Origin: Perlabentimonas sp964490015 | GTDB lineage: Bacteria > Bacteroidota > Bacteroidia > Bacteroidales > Tenuifilaceae | NCBI GenBank assembly: GCA_964490015.1 | Contig: CAZBBA010000004.1 | Location: forward strand, 1-64,000 | Reading direction: 5' to 3' | Length of the DNA: 64,000 bases | Shown here: positions 1 through 9,149 of the stretch, in pieces | Position numbering within the stretch: the first letter of the stretch is position 1 | How the letters are laid out: the number at the start of each line of letters is the position of its first letter | Notes under the pieces: model-generated | What the model was told of the DNA's origin: nothing | The model's database searches: none | Seen by the model: the letters and a program-made list of their open reading frames with translations, nothing else | Program-made: the position numbers and the translations under genes

Positions 1-3000
1 GTAAGGGCCATGGTAATGCTACCCGCCATATCGGACTTAAGGGTAATGGGCACAATCACCTTATCGCTAAGCAGCGACTGGGGCAGCGTATTAACCGCTG
101 CAATGGCATCGGCCACGGGGGCGTAAATTTGTGGGTACGCGCCGCTGCCCAGCTTCTTGCGGGTATCGTAGCGATCCATGCCCTCGGCAGCCTCCGGGTG
201 GAAGTATATCACCATCTCATCGGTGTAGCCGGCACGCTGTGCCTGCAGGCGGATAAGCGGGTTGGTGCCTGCCGACTTCTTGTTCACAACATTCGTAGAA
301 AGTACTTGGGCGTTGGGCAGCACGGTGAGGGTGGCCCCATCGGTCTCCGCAAGTACCCAGAAGGATTGGGTGGGGGCTACAGCGCCCAGATTTGTACCCA
401 CGTTGCCCAGCCAGTTGATGGCGGCATCGGGGGTGAGGTGGTTGTAGGAGGCGAAGTTGGCATCCCCGGGCGCATCGGCGTAGTTGATCCAGATTACTGG
501 GCTAACGTTCTCCCGCTCCCAACCACTCATACTCCCCCAACTGATGGCCGAGGGGTAGGGGTTGCCCACCAGGTTAAAGCCTGTGGTGGCGGTTTTAGTG
601 AGGGCAATGGATTGGTTGCCGGTGTAAAACGCATCGCCCTTGAAGGTTACCGTGCCGCTCTCCTTGGCAATAAAAGCGAAGCCCTTCATGGCGGTAAGCG
701 GGGTTTCGGCATTGGTAATTGGAGCCGACCATGCGTTGCCAGCGGTGTTGAATTCAAACAGCCCATTCCCCGTAGCAGGGCTGGTGGCTAACGGGTCAAA
801 CACCTTGGCGGTTTTATTCTCTACTGGCGACGATATGTACTCGAATGCACCGGCGGGTGCATACCGCTCAACCGATACGCCATAAACAGCATTAAGCGTT
901 CCGTAGTTAATCACCGAGGCTATGCCCGTTGCATCGCCTTTTAGGGTTATGCTATGACAGCTTGCGGTTGTTTCAAACCAAATAATTGGGTATTTTGACC
1001 CAACAGGCACTGTAACAATATGGGTTTGGTCTGGTACAACTTCTAGATCCCAGTTTAAAGGATTATGCCAGTTGAGATCGGCTTCTCCTGTCCAGGTTAG
1101 GGGCGTTGGGGCAACCATATCCACGATAATATCCACGGTGCGTAGGGTTAGATCGGGGAAGGCGGCGTTGGTCATATTGCAATACACTGGCGAGGTGGGT
1201 AGCTGCTGGAAGTAGAATACCCCGTTACTTACCGTATAATCAACATCTACCACTAAGGGTGTTTCATCTTCCAGGAACCAAGTATAAACTGTGTTTTGGG
1301 TGTTTCCATCCACATCAACTGCCGTAAGCTGTGAGCTTAAATCCACAATGCCAAAGGTGCAGGTAGCAGCAAGATCGTGCTGCGGTTGGTAATCGTATGT
1401 GTTATATGAAATCTTCCTTTGTGGCAGGGAGGCAAATGTGAGGTTGTTGTCATAGAGTGATAATACCTCCAGCATTGAATTTTTACTGACATCAATACTC
1501 GATAGGTTGTTGCTCTCTATATAGAGCACTCTCAATGCCGTATTATTGCTTACATCCAATTCCGTTAAGTTGTTTTTTTCGCAATACAACACATCCAGGG
1601 ATGTAGCGCGGCTCACGTCGAGTGAAACAATTTCATTGGCTACGGTATAGTCCTCTTCATTGTAATCATATCCTGACAGGTCGATATCTTCAAATTGGTA
1701 ACCATAAATTTTAACTGTATTGCCGGCCACGTACGATGATGTGGTGAATTGAATGTGGTTATATGATGTAACGACCCCATGGGCAACTAGAGTTCCATCG
1801 CCCCAGTCAACAAGAATAGGGCTACCATCTAATGTTCTGCCAGCAATCAATAGTTCGCCATCCTTTTGGGAGATAAACATGATGGTAGGCTCCACAACGG
1901 AATCCACGGTAATATCCACGGTGCGCAGGGTAAGTGCAGGGAATGCAGCGTTGGTCATGGTGCAATACACATCGCTTGCTGGCATTTTTAGGAAAAAGAA
2001 AACGCCATTGCTTTCCGTATAATCAACATCCTCAACCAGAGCTGTACCATTGGTCAGGTACCAAGCATATACAGTTTTTTGGGTATTACCGGCTACATCA
2101 AGTGCCGTAAGCTGCGAGCTTAAATCCACAATGCCATTGGTGCAGGTTGTCGCAAGGTTTTCCTGGGGTGAGTATAAATAGGTGGTGTACGTAGCCTTGC
2201 GTGAGGGCAGCGATTGAATAGACAGCCTGTTGTGGCTACAGTAAAGGGTTTTCAGCAGTGGGTTTTGACTCACATCCAGATGGGTAATATTATTGTCATC
2301 TATATCTAGATACTCCAGTGCGGAGTTTTGGCTTACATCAATCTGCGAAAGGTTATTTTCGAAGCAGGACAGGTAAAGTAATGTCGTGTTTTGGCTAACA
2401 TTCAGGGTCGATAGTTTATTTGAACCACACCTTAACTCTGTCAAAGCAGGGAGGTTACTCACATCTATACTTGTAATGTTTTTACCATGGATATTGAGGT
2501 AATCGATATTGATCCCATACACTTTCACTGTGCTGCCAGGTGTATATGCATCGGTAGATAGGGTCACCGGGGTTATACCAGTATCGTATGTTTCAATGCT
2601 CCCGTTGCCCCAATCCACATACACCTTGCCGGGTGTGGAGCAACTGGTTTCGAAACTTAAATCGCCCGTGTTTTCCGATACAAACGTTACGTTTGGGGTT
2701 AGGGAAATAAATTCAGCGGTAACAGTTACCTCAAAATCGGGCATTGTAAAGGTGTTGTCGGTAATTGGTATTACGATATCCTCGTCGCCTGTTTTGTAGG
2801 CTCGCAGGCTATTTGGTATAAACAGATAACCCTCGTTGGGCGTTGCAGTAACATTAATGGTTGCCCCTGCGGGGTATGCCCCAAACACCATTTCACTGGG
2901 GTTGCTTGCGGTAAGTATTCCGTTGGTGGACGTAACAACATCCACATTGTATAAATCGCGATCAATACTCCAGCCGAACCAGAGGTTGTCGGTATTGTTG

Positions 3001-5333
3001 CCATCGTTAACTGCTTTGTAGGCAGCACGGGCATTCTCCAGCGCATTGCCGGTAAGCAGGTTGCCGTTGGCATCGGCAAAGGCTAGGTAGCGGGAGCTGG
3101 GTACGCCCACAAAAACCTCACTACCATGCGAAGGTGGCGTTGCGCCTAAAAGCATATTGGTTAGCAAGGAACAGTCGTAAAATGCATAATCACCTAAGAC
3201 AGCAAGGTTTGGAAAACTCGCTGATGTGAGCGCAGAGGTGCCAGAATATCCAGTTTGGTCGTAATCGAAAGCCGATCTACCAATATCTCGGAGTTTTGCC
3301 ACATGTATCTCCTCTAATTGATGTCCAAAATAGGGGCTAACACCTGTTACATACGGTATATTAGCAACCGAAGCAATACTATTGGTAATAGTAAAGTGGG
3401 TGAGGTTGGACAAGCCCGTGCGGTTGGCCTGTAGCCATTGCCAGTCTGCAGTGTTAAAGTTGCCATTGGTAATCTCCAGCTTTTTAACATTGCCAAGGGG
3501 TATTGAACCAATGGCTTCCTGCAACGTATAAAAACTAGTTGAAGTAACAAGGGTGTTGTCGGTTTGGGTGATGTTTACATGTAGCTTATCGGACACAAAC
3601 TCGCCGCTAACCGTAACGTCGAACCCCGGCATGGTGAACTTGCCATTGGCAACGGTAACCGTAACGCTCTCGTCACCTGTTTTGTACGCACGCAGGCTGC
3701 CGGGAAGTAGTATATACCCCGCCTCCGGGGTGGCGGTAATGGTAACACTCATGCCCTCTGGATGTCCGTGTTCTAGATTGGGCAGTAAGCCCAGGCTTCC
3801 GTTTTCGATATCGGTGCTAACATTTACGTTATATAGGGTTGAGGAAATGCTCCAGCCGTACCATAAATCGTCGCTGGTGTTGCCATCGTCAACGGCTCTG
3901 TAGGCTGCGCGTGCATTCTCCAGCGCAGTGCCCGTGAGCGGGTTGCCGTTGGCATCGGCAAGGGTAAGGTAGCGCGGTGTGGGGCAGAGATAAAAAAAAT
4001 CAATGCCTATCATAGAAGGTGGTGTTTCCCCAACCATCATATAGGAGAGTGAAATACAATTTGAAAAGGCGCTTGATTTTATTAATTCTACCTTTGGAAT
4101 CGCAATGCTATTAAGAAGATTAGATCCAGAGAAGGCATCAATTTCTATAGTTTTAGCATCAGGTAGGATAACTGTTGAAAGTAATTCCGGTTCAGCATAA
4201 TTGAATGCAAATTTTCCGACAACCTCTACCTTGGCAACATGAATATATTGGAGCTGAGTACTAAAATATGGATTATTTGCGGTCGAATTCGGTATATCAG
4301 CCACTGCCGCAGCCCCATCGGTAATAATGAAGTGGGTAAGGCTGTTTAGGTTAGCCCGGTTGTCTTTTAGCCAAAGCCAATCGTCGGTAGTAAATGTGCC
4401 GGCAGTAATTTCCATTTTTTGCACTTCGCCCAATGGTACGGAGCCAATGGCAGCCTGTAGCGAGGCGGCATTGGTGGCGGTGGTTTGGGTTTGGTTGGTT
4501 TTGGTAATGGTTACAGTAAGGGGTACAGATGTTGTTAAAGTAACACCCTCCACCCAGTTAGATGTTGCGCCTGTAAGGGCAAAGTTGGTTAGCGTGCCGT
4601 GCTTGGCGTTGGCGGTAGCATCGGTTAGGGAGGTAATGCCGGTGTTGGAGCCATTGGCTGTGCCTTGGTTAAATTGGTAATACGCCACAAGCCCTGTTTG
4701 GCTGGAGGGTGAGTTGATGCCGTTTGTCTTAATGGCCTCAATCTCTGCCTGTGTAAGGGTTTTGTGCCAAATGCTCACCTCGTCCATTGTTCCTTTAAAG
4801 TAATTGTCGGCTGTCCATGCGCTTTTGCCTAGCCAGTTGTTGGAGCGGGTTACGTTTTGCGGAACGGAAACCGTACCGCTCTTCACTGCGGTTCCATCAA
4901 TATAAATGGTTGCAGTACCCGTACTGCTAATGGTTGCAGCCACGTGGTGCCACGTGCCGGCGGTAACTACCGTGGCATCGGTCCTGATTTCCGAGTTGGT
5001 AGTTCCGCTTGCGCATTGAAATATCAAATTTCCTGATGAGGCTTCGGTACGTAGGATAATGCTGTTGTTTACGTTTCCCGAGCCGTTGCCAATCTCAAAC
5101 ACGCGGGCGTTTCCGGTAAAGGCATCCCACTTAACCCAAGCGGTAAAGGTAAAGCCCTGCGAGAAGTCGTGAGTGCTTGTAAATTGCGGAAGGACAACAT
5201 GGTCGTTGGTGCCATCGAAGTGCAGGGCGTTGCTCTGCGCCGACAAATGATACGATGCCGAGAAAATGAGTAGGGCCAGCAGCAAGTAAACCCGCAGGGG
5301 ATGCCCATTTTTTTTGTGTAAGGTTTTGTTCAT
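1..5333 (-). CDS. Giant secreted surface protein, LamG + BspA/LRR + InlB-like repeats (3' end outside window)
   Basis: The reading frame is open from the ATG at 5333 to the left edge (1777 full codons), so the C-terminus is missing. It starts with a basic N-region and a hydrophobic stretch ending near SAQS, a signal peptide. Residues about 35-205 look like a LamG/concanavalin fold (HFDGTNDHVV, GTWHHVAAT, GTMDEVSIW). Two related BspA-like blocks follow (about 285-460 and 590-760), each ending in a bacterial-repeat module (TATPEAGY, FTMPGFDVTV). Then come two LRR blocks with DVSxNxxL repeats (about 880-1040 and 1150-1300). Beyond about 1400 is a WTGxxDxxWxxxxNW segment typical of type IX-secreted proteins. 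Known for such architectures: cell-surface display or adhesion. A T9SS sorting domain probably lies beyond the edge; this is inference. Confidence 0.9.
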   Translation of the reverse strand, partial: MNKTLHKKNGHPLRVYLLLALLIFSASYHLSAQSNALHFDGTNDHVVLPQFTSTHDFSQGFTFTAWVKWDAFTGNARVFEIGNGSGNVNNSIILRTEASSGNLIFQCASGTTNSEIRTDATVVTAGTWHHVAATISSTGTATIYIDGTAVKSGTVSVPQNVTRSNNWLGKSAWTADNYFKGTMDEVSIWHKTLTQAEIEAIKTNGINSPSSQTGLVAYYQFNQGTANGSNTGITSLTDATANAKHGTLTNFALTGATSNWVEGVTLTTSVPLTVTITKTNQTQTTATNAASLQAAIGSVPLGEVQKMEITAGTFTTDDWLWLKDNRANLNSLTHFIITDGAAAVADIPNSTANNPYFSTQLQYIHVAKVEVVGKFAFNYAEPELLSTVILPDAKTIEIDAFSGSNLLNSIAIPKVELIKSSAFSNCISLSYMMVGETPPSMIGIDFFYLCPTPRYLTLADANGNPLTGTALENARAAYRAVDDGNTSDDLWYGWSISSTLYNVNVSTDIENGSLGLLPNLEHGHPEGMSVTITATPEAGYILLPGSLRAYKTGDESVTVTVANGKFTMPGFDVTVSGEFVSDKLHVNITQTDNTLVTSTSFYTLQEAIGSIPLGNVKKLEITNGNFNTADWQWLQANRTGLSNLTHFTITNSIASVANIPYVTGVSPYFGHQLEEIHVAKLRDIGRSAFDYDQTGYSGTSALTSASFPNLAVLGDYAFYDCSLLTNMLLGATPPSHGSEVFVGVPSSRYLAFADANGNLLTGNALENARAAYKAVNDGNNTDNLWFGWSIDRDLYNVDVVTSTNGILTASNPSEMVFGAYPAGATINVTATPNEGYLFIPNSLRAYKTGDEDIVIPITDNTFTMPDFEVTVTAEFISLTPNVTFVSENTGDLSFETSCSTPGKVYVDWGNGSIETYDTGITPVTLSTDAYTPGSTVKVYGINIDYLNIHGKNITSIDVSNLPALTELRCGSNKLSTLNVSQNTTLLYLSCFENNLSQIDVSQNSALEYLDIDDNNITHLDVSQNPLLKTLYCSHNRLSIQSLPSRKATYTTYLYSPQENLATTCTNGIVDLSSQLTALDVAGNTQKTVYAWYLTNGTALVEDVDYTESNGVFFFLKMPASDVYCTMTNAAFPALTLRTVDITVDSVVEPTIMFISQKDGELLIAGRTLDGSPILVDWGDGTLVAHGVVTSYNHIQFTTSSYVAGNTVKIYGYQFEDIDLSGYDYNEEDYTVANEIVSLDVSRATSLDVLYCEKNNLTELDVSNNTALRVLYIESNNLSSIDVSKNSMLEVLSLYDNNLTFASLPQRKISYNTYDYQPQHDLAATCTFGIVDLSSQLTAVDVDGNTQNTVYTWFLEDETPLVVDVDYTVSNGVFYFQQLPTSPVYCNMTNAAFPDLTLRTVDIIVDMVAPTPLTWTGEADLNWHNPLNWDLEVVPDQTHIVTVPVGSKYPIIWFETTASCHSITLKGDATGIASVINYGTLNAVYGVSVERYAPAGAFEYISSPVENKTAKVFDPLATSPATGNGLFEFNTAGNAWSAPITNAETPLTAMKGFAFIAKESGTVTFKGDAFYTGNQSIALTKTATTGFNLVGNPYPSAISWGSMSGWERENVSPVIWINYADAPGDANFASYNHLTPDAAINWLGNVGTNLGAVAPTQSFWVLAETDGATLTVLPNAQVLSTNVVNKKSAGTNPLIRLQAQRAGYTDEMVIYFHPEAAEGMDRYDTRKKLGSGAYPQIYAPVADAIAAVNTLPQSLLSDKVIVPITLKSDMAGSITMAL

Positions 5334-5346
5334 GGTTGCTTAAATA

Positions 5347-5375
5347 ATTTATGAAACTATGATTTATGAAACTAT
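5347..5375. repeat. Tandem 14-bp direct repeat upstream of the surface-protein gene
   Basis: The 14-mer ATTTATGAAACTAT occurs at 5347-5360 and again at 5362-5375, just upstream of the start of the minus-strand surface-protein gene. On the minus strand each copy contains TAGTTTCA, one base from the TAnnTTTG -7 box. It may hold tandem promoters or a regulator site; that is inference. Confidence 0.5.
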
Positions 5376-5398
5376 TTATTCTTCTTATTTTTAAGTTT

Positions 5399-5704
5399 TT
5401 ATGCCTTTATCTCACTTTGCATTTTATTTTGCAGACCGGATTGATACTCCATGACAAGCCTCCTTACCGATGCTGGTGAAAGATGCTGCAACAACAGCTT
5501 AAACCCAATGGCTGTGAGGGTATCGGGGAAGCACCGATAGTACACCAGCTTGGCACATTCCCTGCTAGCGTTAACGTTCAGCCCTTGGTACTCCTCCATT
5601 CGCTGATCCATATTTCCGGTTACCCCAATCTCAAGGGTACTATCGCTGCACTGCAGGATATACACACAGCATTTATCATCGGGAAGGTCAACCTTTCGCA
5701 CCAT
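5399..5704 (-). CDS. Degenerate GIY-YIG domain protein
   Basis: This 101-residue protein has the start of a GIY-YIG fold: CVYILQC near residue 13, then EIGVTGNMDQRMEEYQ about 15 residues later, matching the usual VYIL...YIGxTxxLxxRlxxH layout of the small UvrC-N/YhbQ-like proteins. The first Gly and the second motif's Tyr are replaced (CVY and EIG), and the usual catalytic Glu further on is not evident. It may be a non-catalytic relative that binds nucleic acid. It stands alone, between the surface-protein gene and an AraC-family gene. The fold assignment is fairly good; activity is doubtful. Confidence 0.6.
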   Translation of the reverse strand: MVRKVDLPDDKCCVYILQCSDSTLEIGVTGNMDQRMEEYQGLNVNASRECAKLVYYRCFPDTLTAIGFKLLLQHLSPASVRRLVMEYQSGLQNKMQSEIKA

Positions 5705-5891
5705 AAAAAATCAGTAAACGGCGCAAATCTAGTTCGAAGCCAAATAATAGCTGTGCCAAATCAGCAAAAGCTTGCACCATATCTGCAACTGGCTGCTCAA
5801 GTGGTATGTACAACAAAACAAAGCGTAGTAATTTTTGTACGATTTGTCACCAAGGTTTGGCAGAAAGATGTATAATCCGTAGGGGTATAAG

Positions 5892-5938
5892 TACTCAGGG
5901 GATGAATATTTGCTAAGCAAATATTCATCCCCTGAGTA
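5892..5938. repeat. Perfect 23-bp hairpin, copy 1 of a two-copy element
   Basis: Bases 5892-5914 are exactly complementary to 5916-5938, with one unpaired base between. It sits 17 bp after the stop of the minus-strand TPR-AraC gene. There is no T-run after it on the minus strand, so it is not a standard intrinsic terminator. The flank GAGTATAGATAAAAG next to the stem is nearly repeated (GAGTATAAATAAAAG) beside the hairpin at 50525-50569, which also follows a gene stop. Confidence 0.8.
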
Positions 5939-5954
5939 TAGATAAAAGTAAGGG

Positions 5955-7700
5955 TTACTCCATGGTGGCGAGCCGCCTGAACTCCGTTGGGGTTAGCCCA
6001 AACCGTTCGCGGAATAGCCGATGGAAGGTGTTGCGGGAGCCAAAACCCGAGTCGATGGCAACGGCCTCGATGGTAAGGTTACCAGCCGGCATCGATAGCA
6101 GCTCTCGGGCATAGTTGAGGCGTAGCAGGGCGATATACTCCGATACCGAAAGCCCAAGGTGATCGCGAATGGCCTCGAACAGATAGGTTTCGTTGGTGCT
6201 AAGCCTATCGGCAAGCATCCTGCGCGAAAGCTCGGGATTGGTAAAAAGTTTTTCCTTCCTCATCAGCTCCTCAAGGCGTACCATCAGCTCATCGCCCGGC
6301 TTAGATGGGCTACTCTTCTGACACCTTTGCTTTTCCTGCTCAGCTTGCAGCTTGTCCTGCTCCTTAATCTGGCGATACAGCGAGAGGTTCTTTGCCCTTA
6401 GCTGGTTTCGGCTGCGAAGAACAATAAGAATAATAACAGCTAGTAGTACACTGAAGGTAATGGCTCCGGCAAGGAAGTATCGGCTGATTTGCAGCCGATG
6501 GCGAACTTGGGCTGCTTCGAGTTCGGCTTTATCGAGCTCGTAGATGGTTTTGAGCTCGCTAATCTGCGAGGCATACCGGGCACTATTAATGGAGTCGGTA
6601 ACCGAAATAAGCCGTGCATAAACCTGAGCCGATTGCTGGTAGTTGCCCATCTTACTGAACAAAACGGCCTTTTGCAGCAGGTTGGCTTTTACTCCAAAGC
6701 CCAAATTGTACTGAGTTGTAACCCTAAAAGCAGAATCGCTATAAGCCAGAGCACGGGCGTACTCGCCGGTTTTCTCATGGTACATCGAACGCGCCTGCCA
6801 AAGCAGCAGCTTGACATTATCGCCCCAAGCAGGGCTCATTAGCCGCTTTGCCTCACGTAGATGCCTTTGCGCCTCGTCCAAATTATTTAACTTTGAGTTA
6901 GCTACGGCCTCAAAAATACTGGCATAGAAACTATATTGCGACAGATTGAAGTTGGGGCGCTCAACCTGCGTTTGATGGATGTAAACCCGAAGGGTATCTA
7001 TGTACTGCAACATGGCTTCGTAGTCCTTCAGGTTCTCGCTATAGGTTACCATGTTAAGGTAAGCCTCCATCAATCGCACGGCCACATCCTTTTCGCCCTG
7101 AGCCATTTTCTCCCTCATAATTTTTGCCGCTTCACCCACAACCTTAATTGCCTCGTGGGGATTTCCAACCTCAGAGTAGGCTGTCCCCAAGTTCATCAAC
7201 GACCGCGAAATGGCTAACCAATCACCATGTTCCTTGGCCTTCTCGTAAACCTTCTGTGCCTTGTTAAGGGCAAGGGTAAACTGCTCCTGATCGCAGTAGC
7301 GTTTAACCAGAATATTCTCAATTATAAAGTAATGCTCGAAAAACTGATGCTCCTCACAAAACGCCTCAAAGTGTTGACCAACAACAAAGATGCTGTCGGA
7401 ATCGAATCTTGGGTAGTAGAATTCCACCATCTTGCCCAAGGCAAACGATTGGAAGAAAAGATTTCCCTGCACTGCAGCTTCTCTTTGGAGCCACCTGCAG
7501 TAGTCTATACCTGTTTTAGAATCCTCGGCAGTGTATGTGAGCTGCCTTATTGCCTCCAGCCTTTCGGTATCCTTAAGGTTTGGAATAGCAAGCAGCAAGC
7601 TATCTTTTACCCCACTTGCAGCTCTAATTGGGGTAATGGCCTGACAACAGATTAGCGTAAGCAGCACTAGCAAAGCATTAAAAAAGGATTTTCTTTTCAT
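5955..7700 (-). CDS. TPR sensor / AraC-family transcriptional regulator, membrane-anchored
   Basis: A 581-residue protein from the preferred start at 7700 (MKRKSFFNALLVLLTLI, a good signal/anchor sequence); the frame is open up to 7793 but the longer start would put a second hydrophobic segment ahead of the signal. Residues about 60-390 are helical TPR-type repeats expected to face the periplasm. One membrane helix lies at about 405-430, followed by a short charged coiled coil, then a cytoplasmic AraC HTH domain at about 485-581 (RMLADRLSTNETYLFEAI, GFGSRNTFHRLFRERFGLTPTEFR). This architecture is common in Bacteroidota, where ligand or partner binding outside is thought to control DNA binding inside. 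It is divergent from the next AraC gene, so one may control the other or the flanking surface proteins (inference). Confidence 0.88.
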   Translation of the reverse strand: MKRKSFFNALLVLLTLICCQAITPIRAASGVKDSLLLAIPNLKDTERLEAIRQLTYTAEDSKTGIDYCRWLQREAAVQGNLFFQSFALGKMVEFYYPRFDSDSIFVVGQHFEAFCEEHQFFEHYFIIENILVKRYCDQEQFTLALNKAQKVYEKAKEHGDWLAISRSLMNLGTAYSEVGNPHEAIKVVGEAAKIMREKMAQGEKDVAVRLMEAYLNMVTYSENLKDYEAMLQYIDTLRVYIHQTQVERPNFNLSQYSFYASIFEAVANSKLNNLDEAQRHLREAKRLMSPAWGDNVKLLLWQARSMYHEKTGEYARALAYSDSAFRVTTQYNLGFGVKANLLQKAVLFSKMGNYQQSAQVYARLISVTDSINSARYASQISELKTIYELDKAELEAAQVRHRLQISRYFLAGAITFSVLLAVIILIVLRSRNQLRAKNLSLYRQIKEQDKLQAEQEKQRCQKSSPSKPGDELMVRLEELMRKEKLFTNPELSRRMLADRLSTNETYLFEAIRDHLGLSVSEYIALLRLNYARELLSMPAGNLTIEAVAIDSGFGSRNTFHRLFRERFGLTPTEFRRLATME

Positions 7701-7849
7701 CTTGATATTTAAATGAATTGTTGGCTTTGCAAATATGGAAATAAAGGCACAAAGTAAAAAACAATAGCCAAGAAACCACACCTTGAATAGCATGTGAAAA
7801 AAACTGTTCTTACTTATTGAATATCGATGGTTATAGGATACAATTTTAC

Positions 7850-7857
7850 TACTTTTG
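7850..7857 (+). promoter_or_regulatory. -7 box of the membrane AraC gene
   Basis: TACTTTTG fits the Bacteroidota TAnnTTTG -7 consensus and lies 18 bp before the ATG at 7875. It supports that start over the upstream in-frame ATG at 7827, which would lie ahead of the promoter. No TTG lies at the usual distance. Confidence 0.5.
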
Positions 7858-7874
7858 ATAATGAGTCAAATCTT

Positions 7875-9041
7875 ATGAATACCCTAGCCCTAGCAAACAC
7901 CCTTATACCCCTTTCGGCAGCTATTACAGCACTGGTAATAGTCTCGCTAAACATCCTGTACGACAGGAACAAAACCACACCAACCATTTGGATACTCTGG
8001 CTCTACTTTGCCAGCGCTACCATCAACTGGGGCTCAATTGTCCTATACTTTATATTCCCCGATGTGTTTGTGGTGATGAATTCCTTTGTGCTGTTCACCT
8101 TTATCATGGCGCAAATTCTCTTTTACGCATTCCTATTCCACCTAACCCGATTGGATGGCGAGGAGCGTTTTCCCCGTGCGCACTTAGTGTTGCCAATTGC
8201 TATTTCGCTGCTGCTAACTGGACTGATGCTGATTACCCCTCTGGAATCGCAGCGGCTAAGCGTTGCCGGACGAGGGGAATTTGCCGGCGGATCCTACCTT
8301 TTCTTTGTAGTATCCAACGCCAAAATGCCCATCAGGCTAGCCTTTAGCGTTGTATATACTGGATTGTCGTTTCTGCGGCTTTACTCCTACCAAAAGCGGG
8401 TAACCGATTATTCCGCAAACTACGATAAGAGCTCGTTGGGCTGGGTGCAGGTTTGCCTGTTCCTGTCGCTTAGCCTAATCCCCATCCCACTGATGGGAAT
8501 TTTGCTTCCCCGCGAAACGGCGGTTGGATCATGGCTGCTTACAGCACAGAATGTAATTGTTGTATTCCAGTACTCATTCCTTTGCTTTCATATTACCAAG
8601 CACAACTATATCCAACTCGATGAGCTAACCCCCACCGAGGAAAGCCTGGAGCATATCCCCCACACCAGCAACAGTAACGATTCCCCAGCGGTTATGCTGG
8701 GAGATAACGAGGCTCAACTATTTAAGCGGAAGCTACTCTCCAAATGCGAGTTTGAGGAGTACATGCAATCCAAACGCCCCTACCTAAATCCCGACCTGCG
8801 GCTACTGGATATTGCCGCCGACCTGAATACCAACAGAACCTATATATCCACCTTTATCAACTCGGTGTATGGGGTAAACTTTAGCCGGTTAGTAAACCGG
8901 TTTCGGCTCCAGGAGCTAAACCAGCTAAGGCAATCCGACGCCACAAGGCACAAATCCGACAAGGAGTTGGCCGAAATGGTTGGTTTTGGCAGCTACCGAA
9001 ACTACAGACGGTTTATCGCTCAGGAATCGGAGGAGGTGTAA
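7875..9041 (+). CDS. Multi-pass membrane protein with C-terminal AraC HTH domain
   Basis: From the ATG at 7875 the protein has 388 residues (MNTLALANTLIPLSAAIT). Residues 1-245 hold about seven hydrophobic helices (for example around ILWLYFASATINWGSIVLY and VQVCLFLSLSLIPIPLMGIL). A polar linker follows, then an AraC-type double HTH at about 295-385 (LRLLDIAADLNTNRTYIS, ELAEMVGFGSYRNYRRFI). It is a membrane-embedded one-component regulator of a kind frequent in this phylum. The signal is unknown. It lies head-to-head with the TPR-AraC gene, with 174 bp between their starts. Confidence 0.88.
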   Translation: MNTLALANTLIPLSAAITALVIVSLNILYDRNKTTPTIWILWLYFASATINWGSIVLYFIFPDVFVVMNSFVLFTFIMAQILFYAFLFHLTRLDGEERFPRAHLVLPIAISLLLTGLMLITPLESQRLSVAGRGEFAGGSYLFFVVSNAKMPIRLAFSVVYTGLSFLRLYSYQKRVTDYSANYDKSSLGWVQVCLFLSLSLIPIPLMGILLPRETAVGSWLLTAQNVIVVFQYSFLCFHITKHNYIQLDELTPTEESLEHIPHTSNSNDSPAVMLGDNEAQLFKRKLLSKCEFEEYMQSKRPYLNPDLRLLDIAADLNTNRTYISTFINSVYGVNFSRLVNRFRLQELNQLRQSDATRHKSDKELAEMVGFGSYRNYRRFIAQESEEV

Positions 9042-9149
9042 GTTCTTATTGCACTACAATTTGACAAGAAGCATCCAAATAAGCCATAAGCCTTTTCAAT
9101 GCCCCATGAGCTGAACCAACATCTAACCCTAGTCTGGGTGAGACTATAT

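Noticed and set aside
129..885. Plus-strand open frames at the left edge
   Set aside because: They are opposite to a continuous minus-strand frame that reads as LamG/LRR surface protein; composition and repeats belong to the minus strand.
5729..5920. 63-residue minus-strand frame between the GIY-YIG and AraC genes
   Set aside because: It starts inside the perfect hairpin and has no recognisable features.
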